From assembly GCA_036262075.1 (NCBI GenBank), contig DATAJO010000025.1, forward strand, positions 53,090 to 117,089: a stretch of 64,000 bases of DNA, in the 5' to 3' direction. Under the pieces are notes generated by a model. It did not search any database. It saw only the letters and a list, made by a program, of their open reading frames with translations, and had not been told where the DNA came from. The DNA is from JACDBZ01 sp036262075 (GTDB lineage Bacteria > Chloroflexota > Limnocylindria > QHBO01). This document shows, piece by piece, positions 8,290 through 16,621 of this stretch (position 1 is the first letter of the stretch; the number at the start of each line of letters is the position of its first letter). The position numbers and the translations under genes were made by a program.

Positions 8290-9375
8290 CTAGCGCGGCG
8301 CCGGCGCCCTCCCCTCGGGAGCCTTCTCGCTGCGCCCGGACCTCACCGCCAGCTCGATCTGGAGCCGCCGGCGGTAGAGGGCGTCCCATTCCTCGTCGTC
8401 CAGGCTCTCGGTGTCCATCCGCTCCTGGATCTCGTCCAGGCGGGCGCGGAGGGCGTCGACGTCACCGTCGAACTCCTCGTGGGCCCGGAGGAGCTCGTCC
8501 TCGATGGCCTGGGCGTCCTCGTTCCACGTGAGGTACGCGTCGTGGAAGCCGAGCTTGCGCACGATCGCGGCGCGCACCCGGTACGCCTTCTCCTTGGGGC
8601 CCTGGATCGAGATGTTCGTGGCGTAGGCGTAGATCTCGACGTCATCGGCCTCGACCCGGACCGGGTCGCCGCGCACGACCGCCCCGAGCAGGTGCTCGAC
8701 GGCGAAGCCGACCGCGCGGAGCGGCCACGTCTTGATGCCGGTCGCCTCGCGGACGCGCGCATCGGTGATGCCGATCGAGCCGAGCGCATCGCGGAGGGCC
8801 TCGACGATGTCGTCGTCATCGGTGCCCTCGCGCATGGCGAGCGAGACCTGGACGTACTTCTTGCCGTGCCGCCAGCGCTGGACGAGGAGGAACGGCGTGA
8901 ACACGACCATGAGCAGCACCGCCGCGCCGAGCGAGGCGGTGGCGGGGTAGCTGACCGGCACGAGCCGGAGCCAGGCCCGCACGCTGCGCTCGTCGTGGAA
9001 CTCGCCCCAGACCGCGATCGCCGCCACGATCGGCGGGACGAGCACGATGCCGGCGACGAGTCCCAGGTAGTGGATGAATCGGACGTCGAAGTTCTCCTCG
9101 ATGACGCCGGTCGCCTCGAGGATGGCGCCCGTGAAGATCGGCACGGCGAAGCCGATGACGAGGATGACCCACGCCGCGGCGACGAGGCTGATGACCGACA
9201 GCATCCGGCCCTGCCGTCCGGGGACCTGCCCGAAATAGAGCGCCGTGGCCCAGCCGAGCGCGAACGAGGCCCCCCGGCTCAGCGCCTGCCAGGCGAGGAG
9301 GAGGACGAACGGCAGGAACGGCACGTCCGGCGACCAAGCAATCGATGTGCCGATGCTCCGATGCGGCGCCCGCAT
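8290..9375 (-). CDS. Polytopic membrane protein with a cytoplasmic C-terminal domain
   Basis: A 361-residue protein with about four membrane segments in the first 180 residues and a charged soluble half that ends in a likely coiled coil (EEFDGDVDALRARLDEIQERM). I do not recognise a family. The published-style start at 9375 gives a 17-residue extension before the first helix; an in-frame GTG at 9324 directly before PFLPFVLLLAW is an equally good start. It precedes the anchored hydrolase by only 9 bases in the same direction. Confidence 0.7.
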   Translation of the reverse strand: MRAPHRSIGTSIAWSPDVPFLPFVLLLAWQALSRGASFALGWATALYFGQVPGRQGRMLSVISLVAAAWVILVIGFAVPIFTGAILEATGVIEENFDVRFIHYLGLVAGIVLVPPIVAAIAVWGEFHDERSVRAWLRLVPVSYPATASLGAAVLLMVVFTPFLLVQRWRHGKKYVQVSLAMREGTDDDDIVEALRDALGSIGITDARVREATGIKTWPLRAVGFAVEHLLGAVVRGDPVRVEADDVEIYAYATNISIQGPKEKAYRVRAAIVRKLGFHDAYLTWNEDAQAIEDELLRAHEEFDGDVDALRARLDEIQERMDTESLDDEEWDALYRRRLQIELAVRSGRSEKAPEGRAPAPR

Positions 9376-9403
9376 CGGGCGGCGGCAGGGGCGCCGCCGG
9401 GGT

Positions 9404-9847
9404 TCAGCCCAGGTCGAGCGGCCGCACCGTCATCACCCGGTCGACCTGGCCCTCCCATTCCTCGCGCGGCGCGTCGCAGTACAGCTCGATCTCGTTGCCG
9501 TCGGGATCGACGGTGTACAGGCTGCGGCTCACGCCGTGATCGGCCGTGCCCTTGAGCAGGCCCCGCTCCGACAGCAGCCGATGCGCCTCGCGGACGGCCT
9601 CGAGGTCCGGCAGCTGGATGGCGACGTGGTAGAGGCCGACCGCGTTCGGCATGGGCGACGGGGCGGAATCACCGACCCGCAGCAGCGCCAGGTCGTGATG
9701 GTTCTCGCCGGTGGCGGTCAGGAAGATCATCACGTTGCTCATCTCGCTCGCAACGCCGAAGCCGAGGAGATCGCCGTAGAACGCGAGGGAGCGGTCGAGA
9801 TCGCGGACCTTGAGGACGACGTGGCCGATGCGCTGCGGACGAAGCAT
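9404..9847 (-). CDS. VOC (glyoxalase/extradiol dioxygenase) family protein
   Basis: A 147-residue protein built of two beta-alpha-beta-beta-beta modules. Likely metal ligands are visible in order: the early histidine (IGHVVLKVRDL), the histidine of GLYHVAIQLPD, and the late glutamate of GNEIELYCD. The start RDLDRSLAFYGDLLGF is the family signature. Similar proteins are lyases, dioxygenases or resistance proteins (fosfomycin- or bleomycin-like); the narrow function is not resolved. A TAGCAT -10-like box lies six bases upstream of the ATG, suggesting a leaderless message. Confidence 0.85.
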   Translation of the reverse strand: MLRPQRIGHVVLKVRDLDRSLAFYGDLLGFGVASEMSNVMIFLTATGENHHDLALLRVGDSAPSPMPNAVGLYHVAIQLPDLEAVREAHRLLSERGLLKGTADHGVSRSLYTVDPDGNEIELYCDAPREEWEGQVDRVMTVRPLDLG

Positions 9848-9870
9848 CCACCGATGCTACGCCGCCCGGC

Positions 9871-10482
9871 TCAGGGAAGGCCGAGCTTCGCGCGACAGGC
9901 GGGCCACGGCGCGTAGCCGCGATCGGCGCGCAGGCGCTCGGCGACGACGATCTGCTGCTCGCGCGTCGCCTGGTGCGGGTACTCGGCGAACTCGCCGCCG
10001 CCGTAGTCGTGCCAGGTGCCGTAGCTGAACTGGAGGCCGCCGTAGTAGCCGTTGCCGGTGTTGATCGACCAGTTGCCGCCGGACTCGCACTGGGCGAGCG
10101 CGTCCCACACGCCGTCGCCGCTGGGAGCGCTCGGTGGCGGTGCGGGGGCGGCCGCCGGGGCAGCCGCGACGACGGGCTTCGGCGCGGCGACCGGGACGGG
10201 AACGAGCGCGGCGGTCATCGACACCGAGCCCCGCTGCGGTTCCGCCTGGTCCTCGACGACCTCCGCCGCGCCGGTGACGGCCGGTGCCGCGCCGACGAGC
10301 TCACGCGTGGTGAGCAGGGTGCGCGGCAGCGCCCCGGCACGACCGGCGGGCTCGGCGTCGAGGAGCCGATCCTCGAGGCTCGGCGGGGTCCCGATGGCGG
10401 AGCGGGCGCCGAGCGGCGCGAGGAGCGCGATGCCCACGATGCTGACGACGAGGAGCGTGGCGATGCGCCGGATGGTCTGCAC
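9871..10482 (-). CDS. Secreted resuscitation-promoting-factor-like lytic transglycosylase
   Basis: A 203-residue exported protein: signal peptide at residues 1-30 (LLVVSIVGIALLAPLGARSA), a Pro/Ala-rich linker at about 85-120, and a C-terminal Rpf-like lysozyme-fold domain. The domain contains VWDALAQCESGGNW with the catalytic glutamate, NGYYGGLQFSYGTW, and a paired cysteine near the end (PACRAKLG), as in actinobacterial Rpf and its Chloroflexota relatives. It probably cleaves peptidoglycan. Its signal region closely resembles that of the adjacent RlpA-like gene, suggesting that the two N-termini share an ancestor. Confidence 0.85.
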   Translation of the reverse strand: MQTIRRIATLLVVSIVGIALLAPLGARSAIGTPPSLEDRLLDAEPAGRAGALPRTLLTTRELVGAAPAVTGAAEVVEDQAEPQRGSVSMTAALVPVPVAAPKPVVAAAPAAAPAPPPSAPSGDGVWDALAQCESGGNWSINTGNGYYGGLQFSYGTWHDYGGGEFAEYPHQATREQQIVVAERLRADRGYAPWPACRAKLGLP

Positions 10483-10486
10483 CTCG

Positions 10487-11242
10487 TCAGCTGACCAGGT
10501 GGAGGGTGACGGTGATCACGCCCATGCTGCGCGGCGTGTCGGTGACGAGCGCCCAGGCGGCCGCCGACAGGTCGGCGACGCGCTGGTTGGCGGTGCCCCA
10601 GTAGCAGGCGCAGTAGTCGACGACCGGGAGCTCGACGCAGCGATCGGCGCAGACGGTGACGTGGCCGACGACGCCGCGACCACCGGCGCCGCCGAGGGCG
10701 CCGGGCAGCGCGACGAACGCATCGGCCGGCGTGAACCCGGCCGGGCAGGTGCCGACGACGTGGCAGTACCACGAGGCGCGGCCGGTGACCGTGTCACCCG
10801 AGGTCGGGGGTGCGACCGGGGGCGGCGCGGCCGGGGCCGGACCCGCCGGCGCGGCGGCGACCGGCGGAGCCGTCGGAACGGCGATCGTCAGCGCGGTCAT
10901 CGTGGCGGAGCCGGGCGTGGGAAGCGCGGCTGCGGCGATCGCCTCGGGCGCGGCATCGGCTGCGGGAAGCGCATCGGCGGCGCGAAGTGAGGCGAGGAGC
11001 GAGGTTGCGCCGCGGGCGGCGAACGTGCCGCGGTCGACGTCGGTGGCGACGCCGGAGGCGGATAGGCCCACGAGGAGCGGCTCGGGAGCGAGCGGCTCGG
11101 ACTGGCGGGCGGATCGAGCGGCGAGCGGCGCGATGAGGGAGATCCCCACGGCGCTCACGACGGTGAGTGCGACGGCTCGTCGCAGGAGATGCGGCAATAG
11201 AATGCGTCCCAGTACGGGGTCCGACCGGCAGATGACACGCAT
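10487..11242 (-). CDS. Secreted RlpA-like double-psi beta-barrel protein
   Basis: A 251-residue secreted protein. The start at 11242 gives a hydrophobic signal segment (LTVVSAVGISLIAPLAARSA); the longer open frame to 11560 runs into the opposite LOG gene and looks spurious. A Pro/Ala linker is followed by a DPBB-type domain: GRASWYCHVVGTCPAGF, a VVGHVTV strand, VVDYCACYWGT and an RVADLSAAAW segment, all matching RlpA/expansin-like barrels. The RlpA aspartate is kept (VVDYC). It ends four bases before the Rpf-like gene and both proteins carry similar signal peptides, so they are probably a cell-wall-remodelling pair. Confidence 0.75.
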   Translation of the reverse strand: MRVICRSDPVLGRILLPHLLRRAVALTVVSAVGISLIAPLAARSARQSEPLAPEPLLVGLSASGVATDVDRGTFAARGATSLLASLRAADALPAADAAPEAIAAAALPTPGSATMTALTIAVPTAPPVAAAPAGPAPAAPPPVAPPTSGDTVTGRASWYCHVVGTCPAGFTPADAFVALPGALGGAGGRGVVGHVTVCADRCVELPVVDYCACYWGTANQRVADLSAAAWALVTDTPRSMGVITVTLHLVS

Positions 11243-11312
11243 GCATGTCGGGTGCCGGCGAGGCGCCACCCTAGCATCGCCCGGGTGGCCTGTCGAGCGG
11301 AGAGGAGTCCCG

Positions 11313-12137
11313 ATGCCGCGCAAGAAGAAGGTGCCAGAGCGTCGCCGCGGGGCGGTCGTGGTCCGCAACCCGCCGCGTGACGATCGGCGCACGGAGGACC
11401 AGAAGCTCCTCCGCACCCGCGAGCCGTCGGCTGGGTTCCGCGAGACCGACACGTGGCGCACGCTCCGCATCGTCGGCGAGTTCGTCGAGGGCTTCGATGC
11501 CCTGGCCGACGTCGGCCCGGCCGTCACGATCTTCGGCTCGGCGCGCGTCGGACGCCGCAACCGCTACTACTCGGCCGCGCGCCGCCTGGCGGCCGAGCTC
11601 GCGCAGCGCGGCTTCGCGATCATCACCGGCGGCGGCCCCGGGATCATGGAGGCGGCGAACCGGGGCGCGAAGGAGGCCGGCGGCCTCTCCATCGGCTGCA
11701 ATATCGAGCTGCCGTTCGAGCAGGGCCTGAACGAGTACGTCGACCTCGGCCTGGAGTTCCGCTATTTCTTCGTGCGCAAGGTCATGTTCGTGAAGTACGC
11801 GGAGGGGTTCGTCATCTTCCCCGGTGGCTTCGGGACGCTCGACGAGCTGTTCGAGGCGCTGACCCTCATCCAGACCGGCAAGGTCGAGCACTTCCCCATC
11901 GTCCTGTACGGCAAGGAGTACTGGGACGGGATGATGCGCTGGATCCGCGAGAAGCCGCTGTACGAGGAGAAGATCAGCCCCGAGGACCTCGAGCTCCTGA
12001 CCGTGACCAGCGACATCGAGGAGGCCTGCGAGGCCATCACCCGCTACCGCACGTCGCGCGACCAGGAGGAGCGGGAGGCCGCGTCACAGAAGGCGACGAA
12101 GGAGGCCGTCCAGTCGGCCCAGGCCAGCCCCGACTGA
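11313..12137 (+). CDS. LOG-family (TIGR00730) protein, cytokinin-riboside phosphoribohydrolase-like
   Basis: A 274-residue protein with a basic N-terminal extension of about 70 residues and a Rossmann-like LOG domain. The two signature loops are visible: GGGPGIMEAANRGA and PGGFGTLDELFE. Enzymes of this family cleave the ribosyl bond of nucleoside 5'-monophosphates (cytokinin activation in plants; general nucleotide turnover in bacteria). The start follows an AGAGGAG Shine-Dalgarno. The C-terminal tail, rich in Glu, Lys and Ala, looks disordered. The next 570 bases contain repeats rather than a gene. Confidence 0.87.
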   Translation: MPRKKKVPERRRGAVVVRNPPRDDRRTEDQKLLRTREPSAGFRETDTWRTLRIVGEFVEGFDALADVGPAVTIFGSARVGRRNRYYSAARRLAAELAQRGFAIITGGGPGIMEAANRGAKEAGGLSIGCNIELPFEQGLNEYVDLGLEFRYFFVRKVMFVKYAEGFVIFPGGFGTLDELFEALTLIQTGKVEHFPIVLYGKEYWDGMMRWIREKPLYEEKISPEDLELLTVTSDIEEACEAITRYRTSRDQEEREAASQKATKEAVQSAQASPD

Positions 12138-12156
12138 TCCCTGGGCGCCGCGGGGG

Positions 12157-12559
12157 GCGGGCTGGTGCGTGCCGGTTCGCGCTCCAGCGAGAGCTATTCA
12201 CCGGAAGCGCTCGTGGCGTGTCGTTTGTCGACTGCAGCGAGCGCCGATGAGCGTGAGGGGTGCATCGGCGTGCGGTTCGTGCGTGCCGGTGCTCGCCACG
12301 GCGCGAAAACGCAGCGTGGATCGGCCTTCCGGTGCATTCCTCTCGCCACGGCGAGCAGCGGCGGGCTGGTACGAGGCCGTTGGCGCTCCAGCGAGAGCTT
12401 TTCACCGGAAGCGCAATTGGCGTGTCGTGTGTCGACTGCAGCGAGAGCCGGTGAGCGTGAGCGGCGCATCGGCGTGCGGTTCGTGCGTGTCGGTGCTCGC
12501 CAGGGCGCGCAAACGCAGCACGCCCAGGCCCTCGCGTGAAGACCTCTCGCCACAGCGAG
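12157..12559. repeat. Two 199-bp direct repeats (period 204 bp) in a gene desert
   Basis: Copy 1 spans 12157-12355 and copy 2 spans 12361-12559, separated by 5 bp. Both begin gcgggctggt and end in a ctcgcc...gcgag hairpin. Conserved islands include gcgctccagcgagagct, gtcgactgcagcgag and catcggcgtgcggttcgtgc, with scattered substitutions elsewhere. Open frames on both strands run through the copies but have no initiation signal or family resemblance and are not called. Confidence 0.85.
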
Positions 12560-12562
12560 AAC

Positions 12563-12631
12563 CCGCGGGCACAGACGAACGGACCGGCCGTCGTGGCCGG
12601 TCCATCGGTGTCGTCTGCGGTGTGCCCGCGG
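12563..12631. other. Long imperfect hairpin downstream of the 199-bp repeats
   Basis: Outer arms 12563-12573 (CCGCGGGCACA) and 12621-12631 (TGTGCCCGCGG) are perfectly complementary. Inner arms 12581-12589 (GGACCGGCC) and 12595-12603 (GGCCGGTCC) enclose a 5-base loop. It may be a terminator or an RNA structure; there is no T-run on either side. Confidence 0.6.
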
Positions 12632-12711
12632 CTCGCAACCGGCATGCCAAGGCGGATGCGGGACTGGGGTTCGTCGCTCTCAAGGGGGGAGGGTGAGAGA
12701 CGGAGGAATGG

Positions 12712-12785
12712 CGGGCCCGACCGGATTCGAACCGGCGATCTCCAGCGTGACAGGCTGGCATGTTAGGCCACTACACCACGGGCCC
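12712..12785 (-). tRNA. tRNA-Asp (anticodon GTC)
   Basis: On the minus strand the acceptor arms GGGCCCG and CGGGCCC pair, the anticodon stem-loop CCAGC-CTGTCAC-GCTGG gives anticodon GTC, and the T arm is CCGG-TTCGAAT-CCGG. The discriminator base is G, as expected for tRNA-Asp. CCA is not encoded. Confidence 0.95.
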
Positions 12786-12862
12786 GCGGGAGCAACGGTG
12801 GCCGAGGATAGCACAGGCCGCCGATCGCGACAGACGGGCGCGCCGGCCACCGCCAGACGGAC

Positions 12863-13309
12863 CTAGGAAGCGCCCCGGAACGGCCGCCCCGCACGGATCT
12901 CGCCGATGAGCCCGAGCGCCGCAACGCCATAGGCGGCGGCCACTGCGAGCGCCAGCAGGCCGGCGGCGACCAGGGCGGCGGCGACGGTGGGCTCGGCGGC
13001 CGCGCTGGCGAAGGCGGCGGCGGCGAGGGCGACGAACCCGGCCACCGCCAGGGCACAGACGAGGACCGCGGCGGTCCAGGCCAGGCGCGCGCCGGCGCGC
13101 AGGCCGAGGAGGATGGCGACGTGGATCCCGGCGCCGATGGCGAGGGCAACGCCCACGGCCGTGGCCGCGCCGCCGACCGCATCGGCGTCGATGGCGAGGG
13201 GCGGCAGGAGCGCGAGGAGCCGATCGACTCCGACGATGGTGAGGCCGATGGCGCCCGCGGCGGCGAGCGCCCAAACGACGGCGCCGATGGCGAGGACGGC
13301 GCGGCTCAC
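12863..13309 (-). CDS. Small polytopic membrane protein
   Basis: A 148-residue, Ala/Gly/Val-rich protein with four predicted membrane helices (at about 4-25, 45-68, 75-100 and 108-135) and a short basic tail. I recognise no family. It lies ten bases downstream of another four-helix protein in the same direction, forming an operon of two small membrane proteins. The reverse-strand frames through here are low-complexity shadows. Confidence 0.6.
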   Translation of the reverse strand: MSRAVLAIGAVVWALAAAGAIGLTIVGVDRLLALLPPLAIDADAVGGAATAVGVALAIGAGIHVAILLGLRAGARLAWTAAVLVCALAVAGFVALAAAAFASAAAEPTVAAALVAAGLLALAVAAAYGVAALGLIGEIRAGRPFRGAS

Positions 13310-13319
13310 GCCGATGCCG

Positions 13320-13808
13320 TCAGCGGCGGGGTCTGAGGAGGAGCAGCGCCGCGACGCCGAAGACGAGCGTCGCCACCGCGGTCGCCGAGGCGATGACCGG
13401 GTCGGGCGGCCGGCTCGTGGCGACGAGGACGGTGGTCAGCGCGGCCAGCGCGGCGGTGAGCGCGGAGAGCACGCCGGTCACAAGCCGCGCGCGACGAACC
13501 TCGCCGAAGACCGCGATACCGCCCGCCGCGAGGCCGCCACCCAGGACCAGCGTGCCGATGCCGAGCAGCGCCGGCATGAGGCTGAGCGATCCCGCGTTCG
13601 GCGGCGGATCACCCCCGAAGCGCGCGCCGAGCGTGAGGGCGATGGCCAGGATGCCGATGCCGGTGATGACGAGCGCCACGCCACCGACGACCACGGCGAG
13701 GGTCGCGGCGGCGGTTGCGTCACCGAGGTGCGCGGGCGCCAGGGAGTGGCTCATTCGCGCGCGGATGCCCGCGGAGGACGCGGCGCGCACGGTTCGTCTG
13801 GTGGTCAC
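13320..13808 (-). CDS. Small polytopic membrane protein
   Basis: A 162-residue protein with four hydrophobic segments after a basic N-terminus of about 25 residues. Its GTG start at 13808 is eight bases downstream of a good -10 box (TACAAT on the minus strand, 13817-13822), so it is probably translated from a leaderless transcript; the internal ATG at 13754 is an alternative. Family and function are unknown. It leads the two-gene membrane-protein operon. Confidence 0.6.
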   Translation of the reverse strand: MTTRRTVRAASSAGIRARMSHSLAPAHLGDATAAATLAVVVGGVALVITGIGILAIALTLGARFGGDPPPNAGSLSLMPALLGIGTLVLGGGLAAGGIAVFGEVRRARLVTGVLSALTAALAALTTVLVATSRPPDPVIASATAVATLVFGVAALLLLRPRR

Positions 13809-13816
13809 GGCGCCCG

Positions 13817-13861
13817 ATTGTAGCGTCGGATCGATTCGGCGGTTCCCACCGCACCTATACT
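13817..13861. promoter_or_regulatory. Divergent -10 boxes of two leaderless genes
   Basis: Minus strand: TACAAT at 13817-13822, ending eight bases before the GTG at 13808. Plus strand: TATACT at 13856-13861, nine bases before the ATG at 13871. Neither gene has a Shine-Dalgarno sequence. Confidence 0.5.
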
Positions 13862-13870
13862 CCGGCGCGG

Positions 13871-14914
13871 ATGCCGTTCGAGCTACCGTCCGATCCGCGC
13901 GCCGAGCGTCGAGCTCGGATCACCGGTCGTATCGCCTTCGCCGCGTCCCTCGTCCTCGTCGTTCTCGTCGTGTATTTCGGGTACGTCGGCTTCGAGGGAT
14001 CGCGCCAGCTGACCGGCCACCCGAACCCGAGCCGCGACTGTCGGACCCCGGCCACGTTCGGCTGGGAGTACGAGGCGGTCAACTACGACATCGCCGGCGA
14101 CGATGCGCTCGCCGCCGAGGCCGATCAGACGAGCTGCTCGACCCGCGCCGCTCCGGCCGGCGACCTGGTGCAGGGCCCGGGCGGCGTGGGGCTCGCCGGC
14201 TGGTACGTGCCGTCGGGATCCGGCCTGCCGCCGTCAGGGCCGACCGTCGTCCTCGTCCACGGCTGGGGCACGAACAAGAGCGCGCTCCTGGATCGGGCGG
14301 CGCTCCTCCACGGCCCCTACAACCTGCTGCTCCTCGACCTGCGCAACCACGGCCAGAGCGGCGCCTCGCCGACGACCCAGGGCGTCCGCGAGGCGGGGGA
14401 CGTGCGCGCCATGCTCGACTGGCTCGACGCGGAGAAGGGACCGGAGCGCGTGGCGGTCGTCGGCGTCTCGATGGGCGGCGCCACCGCCCTCGCCGCCGCG
14501 GTGCGCGACGAGCGGATCGACGCGCTCGTCGTCGAGTCCACCCACGCCACGATCGCGAACGCCATCCAGGCGCGGCTCGAGAAGAGCGGCTACCCGCTCG
14601 CCATGCCGGGCAGCTGGGCCGTCCTGCTCGGCACGCTGATGCGCACCGGGACCGACGTCAGCAGCGCCGATCCGATCCAGGCCGTCGAGCGCATCGACGG
14701 ACGGCCGCTGCTCCTCGTCTCCGACGGCCAGGACGACACGATCGGGCCGACCGACGCGACCGACATGCGCGACGCGGCGATCGCCGCCGGCTCGCCGACG
14801 GAGCTCGTCGTCTGCGACGAGGCGGAGCACGCCGCGGCGCCGGAGACCTGTCCGGAAGCGTATGCCTCGGCGGTGCTAGGCTTCCTCGCGCGCGCGCTCG
14901 CATCGGGCGGCTGA
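13871..14914 (+). CDS. Membrane-anchored alpha/beta hydrolase
   Basis: A 347-residue protein with a signal-anchor at residues 20-40 (FAASLVLVVLVVYFGYV) followed by an alpha/beta-hydrolase fold. VVLVHGWGTNKSA is the oxyanion-hole region and GVSMGG the nucleophile elbow (Ser near residue 205). The acid is probably in SDGQDDTIG and the histidine in DEAEHAAA. This is the BAAT/YtmA-like esterase arrangement; the substrate is unknown. The start is the ATG nine bases after a TATACT box. Confidence 0.82.
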   Translation: MPFELPSDPRAERRARITGRIAFAASLVLVVLVVYFGYVGFEGSRQLTGHPNPSRDCRTPATFGWEYEAVNYDIAGDDALAAEADQTSCSTRAAPAGDLVQGPGGVGLAGWYVPSGSGLPPSGPTVVLVHGWGTNKSALLDRAALLHGPYNLLLLDLRNHGQSGASPTTQGVREAGDVRAMLDWLDAEKGPERVAVVGVSMGGATALAAAVRDERIDALVVESTHATIANAIQARLEKSGYPLAMPGSWAVLLGTLMRTGTDVSSADPIQAVERIDGRPLLLVSDGQDDTIGPTDATDMRDAAIAAGSPTELVVCDEAEHAAAPETCPEAYASAVLGFLARALASGG

Positions 14915-14986
14915 GGGACGCGCCACACACCCGAGCTTCCGGAGACCGCCCACCCCGCGGTTCGCACACCAGAGGATCCACCCACC

Positions 14987-16621
14987 GTGACGATGACCCC
15001 CTCCGACGCCGATGCCCGGTTCGACCGGACCATCGACCGTTGGTTCCGTGACCAGCTCTCCATGCGCCCCGAGGGCGCGACCCACCTCGGCATCCACGAC
15101 TTCGACGGCCGGCTGTCGTCCGGCGGCCGCGACGCGATCGACGAGGAGGTCACGTTCTACCGGCGCACGATCGACGAGCTGTCGGCCTTCGACCCGTCCG
15201 AGCTCGGCGCGGAGCGGGCGCTCGACCGCGACCTCGCCATCCACCAGGCCCGTCTCGGCCTGTTCTGGCTGACCGAGTACCGGCCGTGGGCCGGGTCGTC
15301 GGAGGCCGCCGGGCATATCGGCGAGGCGCTGTTCCCGCTCTTCACCCGCGACTTCGCGCCGCTCGACCGGCGCCTGACGAGCATCGCCGAGCGCCTCGAG
15401 GCCGCGCCGCGCTACCTGCGCGAGACGCGCGAGCGGGTCACCGATGCGGTGCGGCTGTGGGCCGAGATCGACCTCGAGACGACCGAGCAGGTCCCCGGCT
15501 TCCTCGACACGATCCTCGCCGCCGCGCGCAGCGAGAGCCGTGATGCCGCCCTGGCCGAGCGCCTCGCGGCGAGCGTCGAGGCCACGAAGACGGCGCTCGA
15601 GGAGCACGCGTCCTGGATCCGCGACGACGTCCTGCCCCGTGCGAACGGCGACTGGAAGGCCGGGCGGGAGCGGTTCGACGAGATGGTCCGGCTCCGCGAG
15701 CTCGAGGCCGATGCGGACGAGATCCTCGCCGTCGGCGAGTCACTCCTCGCCGATGAGCAGGCGGCGCGCACCGCGCTGCTGGCCGAGATCGAGCCCGGCG
15801 CATCGGCTGAGGAAGTGGCGGACATCGTCAAGAACGACCACGCCGCGACGTTCGCCGAGGCCCTCCAGGAGTATCGCGAGGCGATGGACCGGGCGCGCGC
15901 CTTCGTCGTCGAGCACGACCTCGCCACGCCGCCCGAGGAGGATCACCTGCGGGTCATCGAGACGCCGTCGTTCATCCGGCATCTCATCCCGTTCGCCGCC
16001 TACTACGACCCGGCGAAGTTCGACCCGGAGCCGGTCGGGACGTACATCGTCACGCCGCCCAGCGAGCCGGACATGATGCGCGAGCACAACCGCGCGTCGA
16101 TCAGCAACACGAGCGTCCACGAGGCGTACCCCGGCCACCACCTCCAGCTGTCGGCCGCGATCGTCAACCCGTCGCTCGTGCGCCTGTTCTCCGGCGCCCC
16201 GGAGTTCGCCGAGGGCTGGGCCTTCTACTGCGAGCGGATGATGAAGGAGCACGGCTTCGACGACACGCCGAAGGGCTGGTACATCGTCCACACCGATGCC
16301 ATCTGGCGCGCGGCGCGGATCATCCTCGACATCAGGCTCCATCGCGGGGAGATCGGCTTCGAGGAGGCCGTCGATCGGCTCATCGCCGAGACCGGCTTCG
16401 AGCGTCCGGCCGCCCTGGCCGAGGTGAAGCGCTACACCGCGACCCCGACCTACCAGCTGTCGTACCTGTTCGGGCGCCACATGATCGAGAAGCTCAAGGC
16501 CGATGTGGAGCGCCGCGAGGGCGCGGACTTCAGCCTGAAGCGCTTCCACGACACGCTCATCTACGGCGGCACGATGCCGGTCAGCTACGCCCGCCGCCTG
16601 TTCGAGCCGAACGGCCGATGA
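14987..16621 (+). CDS. DUF885 family protein (putative metallopeptidase)
   Basis: A 544-residue protein of the DUF885 family. The signature HEAYPGHHLQLS sits near residue 380 and is thought to bind zinc in place of a classical HExxH, and a second conserved patch EGWAFYCERMM follows at about 410. The protein is helical throughout, without a signal peptide. Members are suspected carboxypeptidase-like enzymes. The start is GTG at 14987 (an ATG lies six bases further on). The last four bases overlap the cyclophilin gene start, so the two are translationally coupled. Confidence 0.88.
   Translation: MTMTPSDADARFDRTIDRWFRDQLSMRPEGATHLGIHDFDGRLSSGGRDAIDEEVTFYRRTIDELSAFDPSELGAERALDRDLAIHQARLGLFWLTEYRPWAGSSEAAGHIGEALFPLFTRDFAPLDRRLTSIAERLEAAPRYLRETRERVTDAVRLWAEIDLETTEQVPGFLDTILAAARSESRDAALAERLAASVEATKTALEEHASWIRDDVLPRANGDWKAGRERFDEMVRLRELEADADEILAVGESLLADEQAARTALLAEIEPGASAEEVADIVKNDHAATFAEALQEYREAMDRARAFVVEHDLATPPEEDHLRVIETPSFIRHLIPFAAYYDPAKFDPEPVGTYIVTPPSEPDMMREHNRASISNTSVHEAYPGHHLQLSAAIVNPSLVRLFSGAPEFAEGWAFYCERMMKEHGFDDTPKGWYIVHTDAIWRAARIILDIRLHRGEIGFEEAVDRLIAETGFERPAALAEVKRYTATPTYQLSYLFGRHMIEKLKADVERREGADFSLKRFHDTLIYGGTMPVSYARRLFEPNGR

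Noticed and set aside
12037..12645. Open frames through the 199-bp repeats on both strands
   Set aside because: They are repeated, arginine/histidine/alanine-rich and lack start signals; frame continuity reflects high GC.
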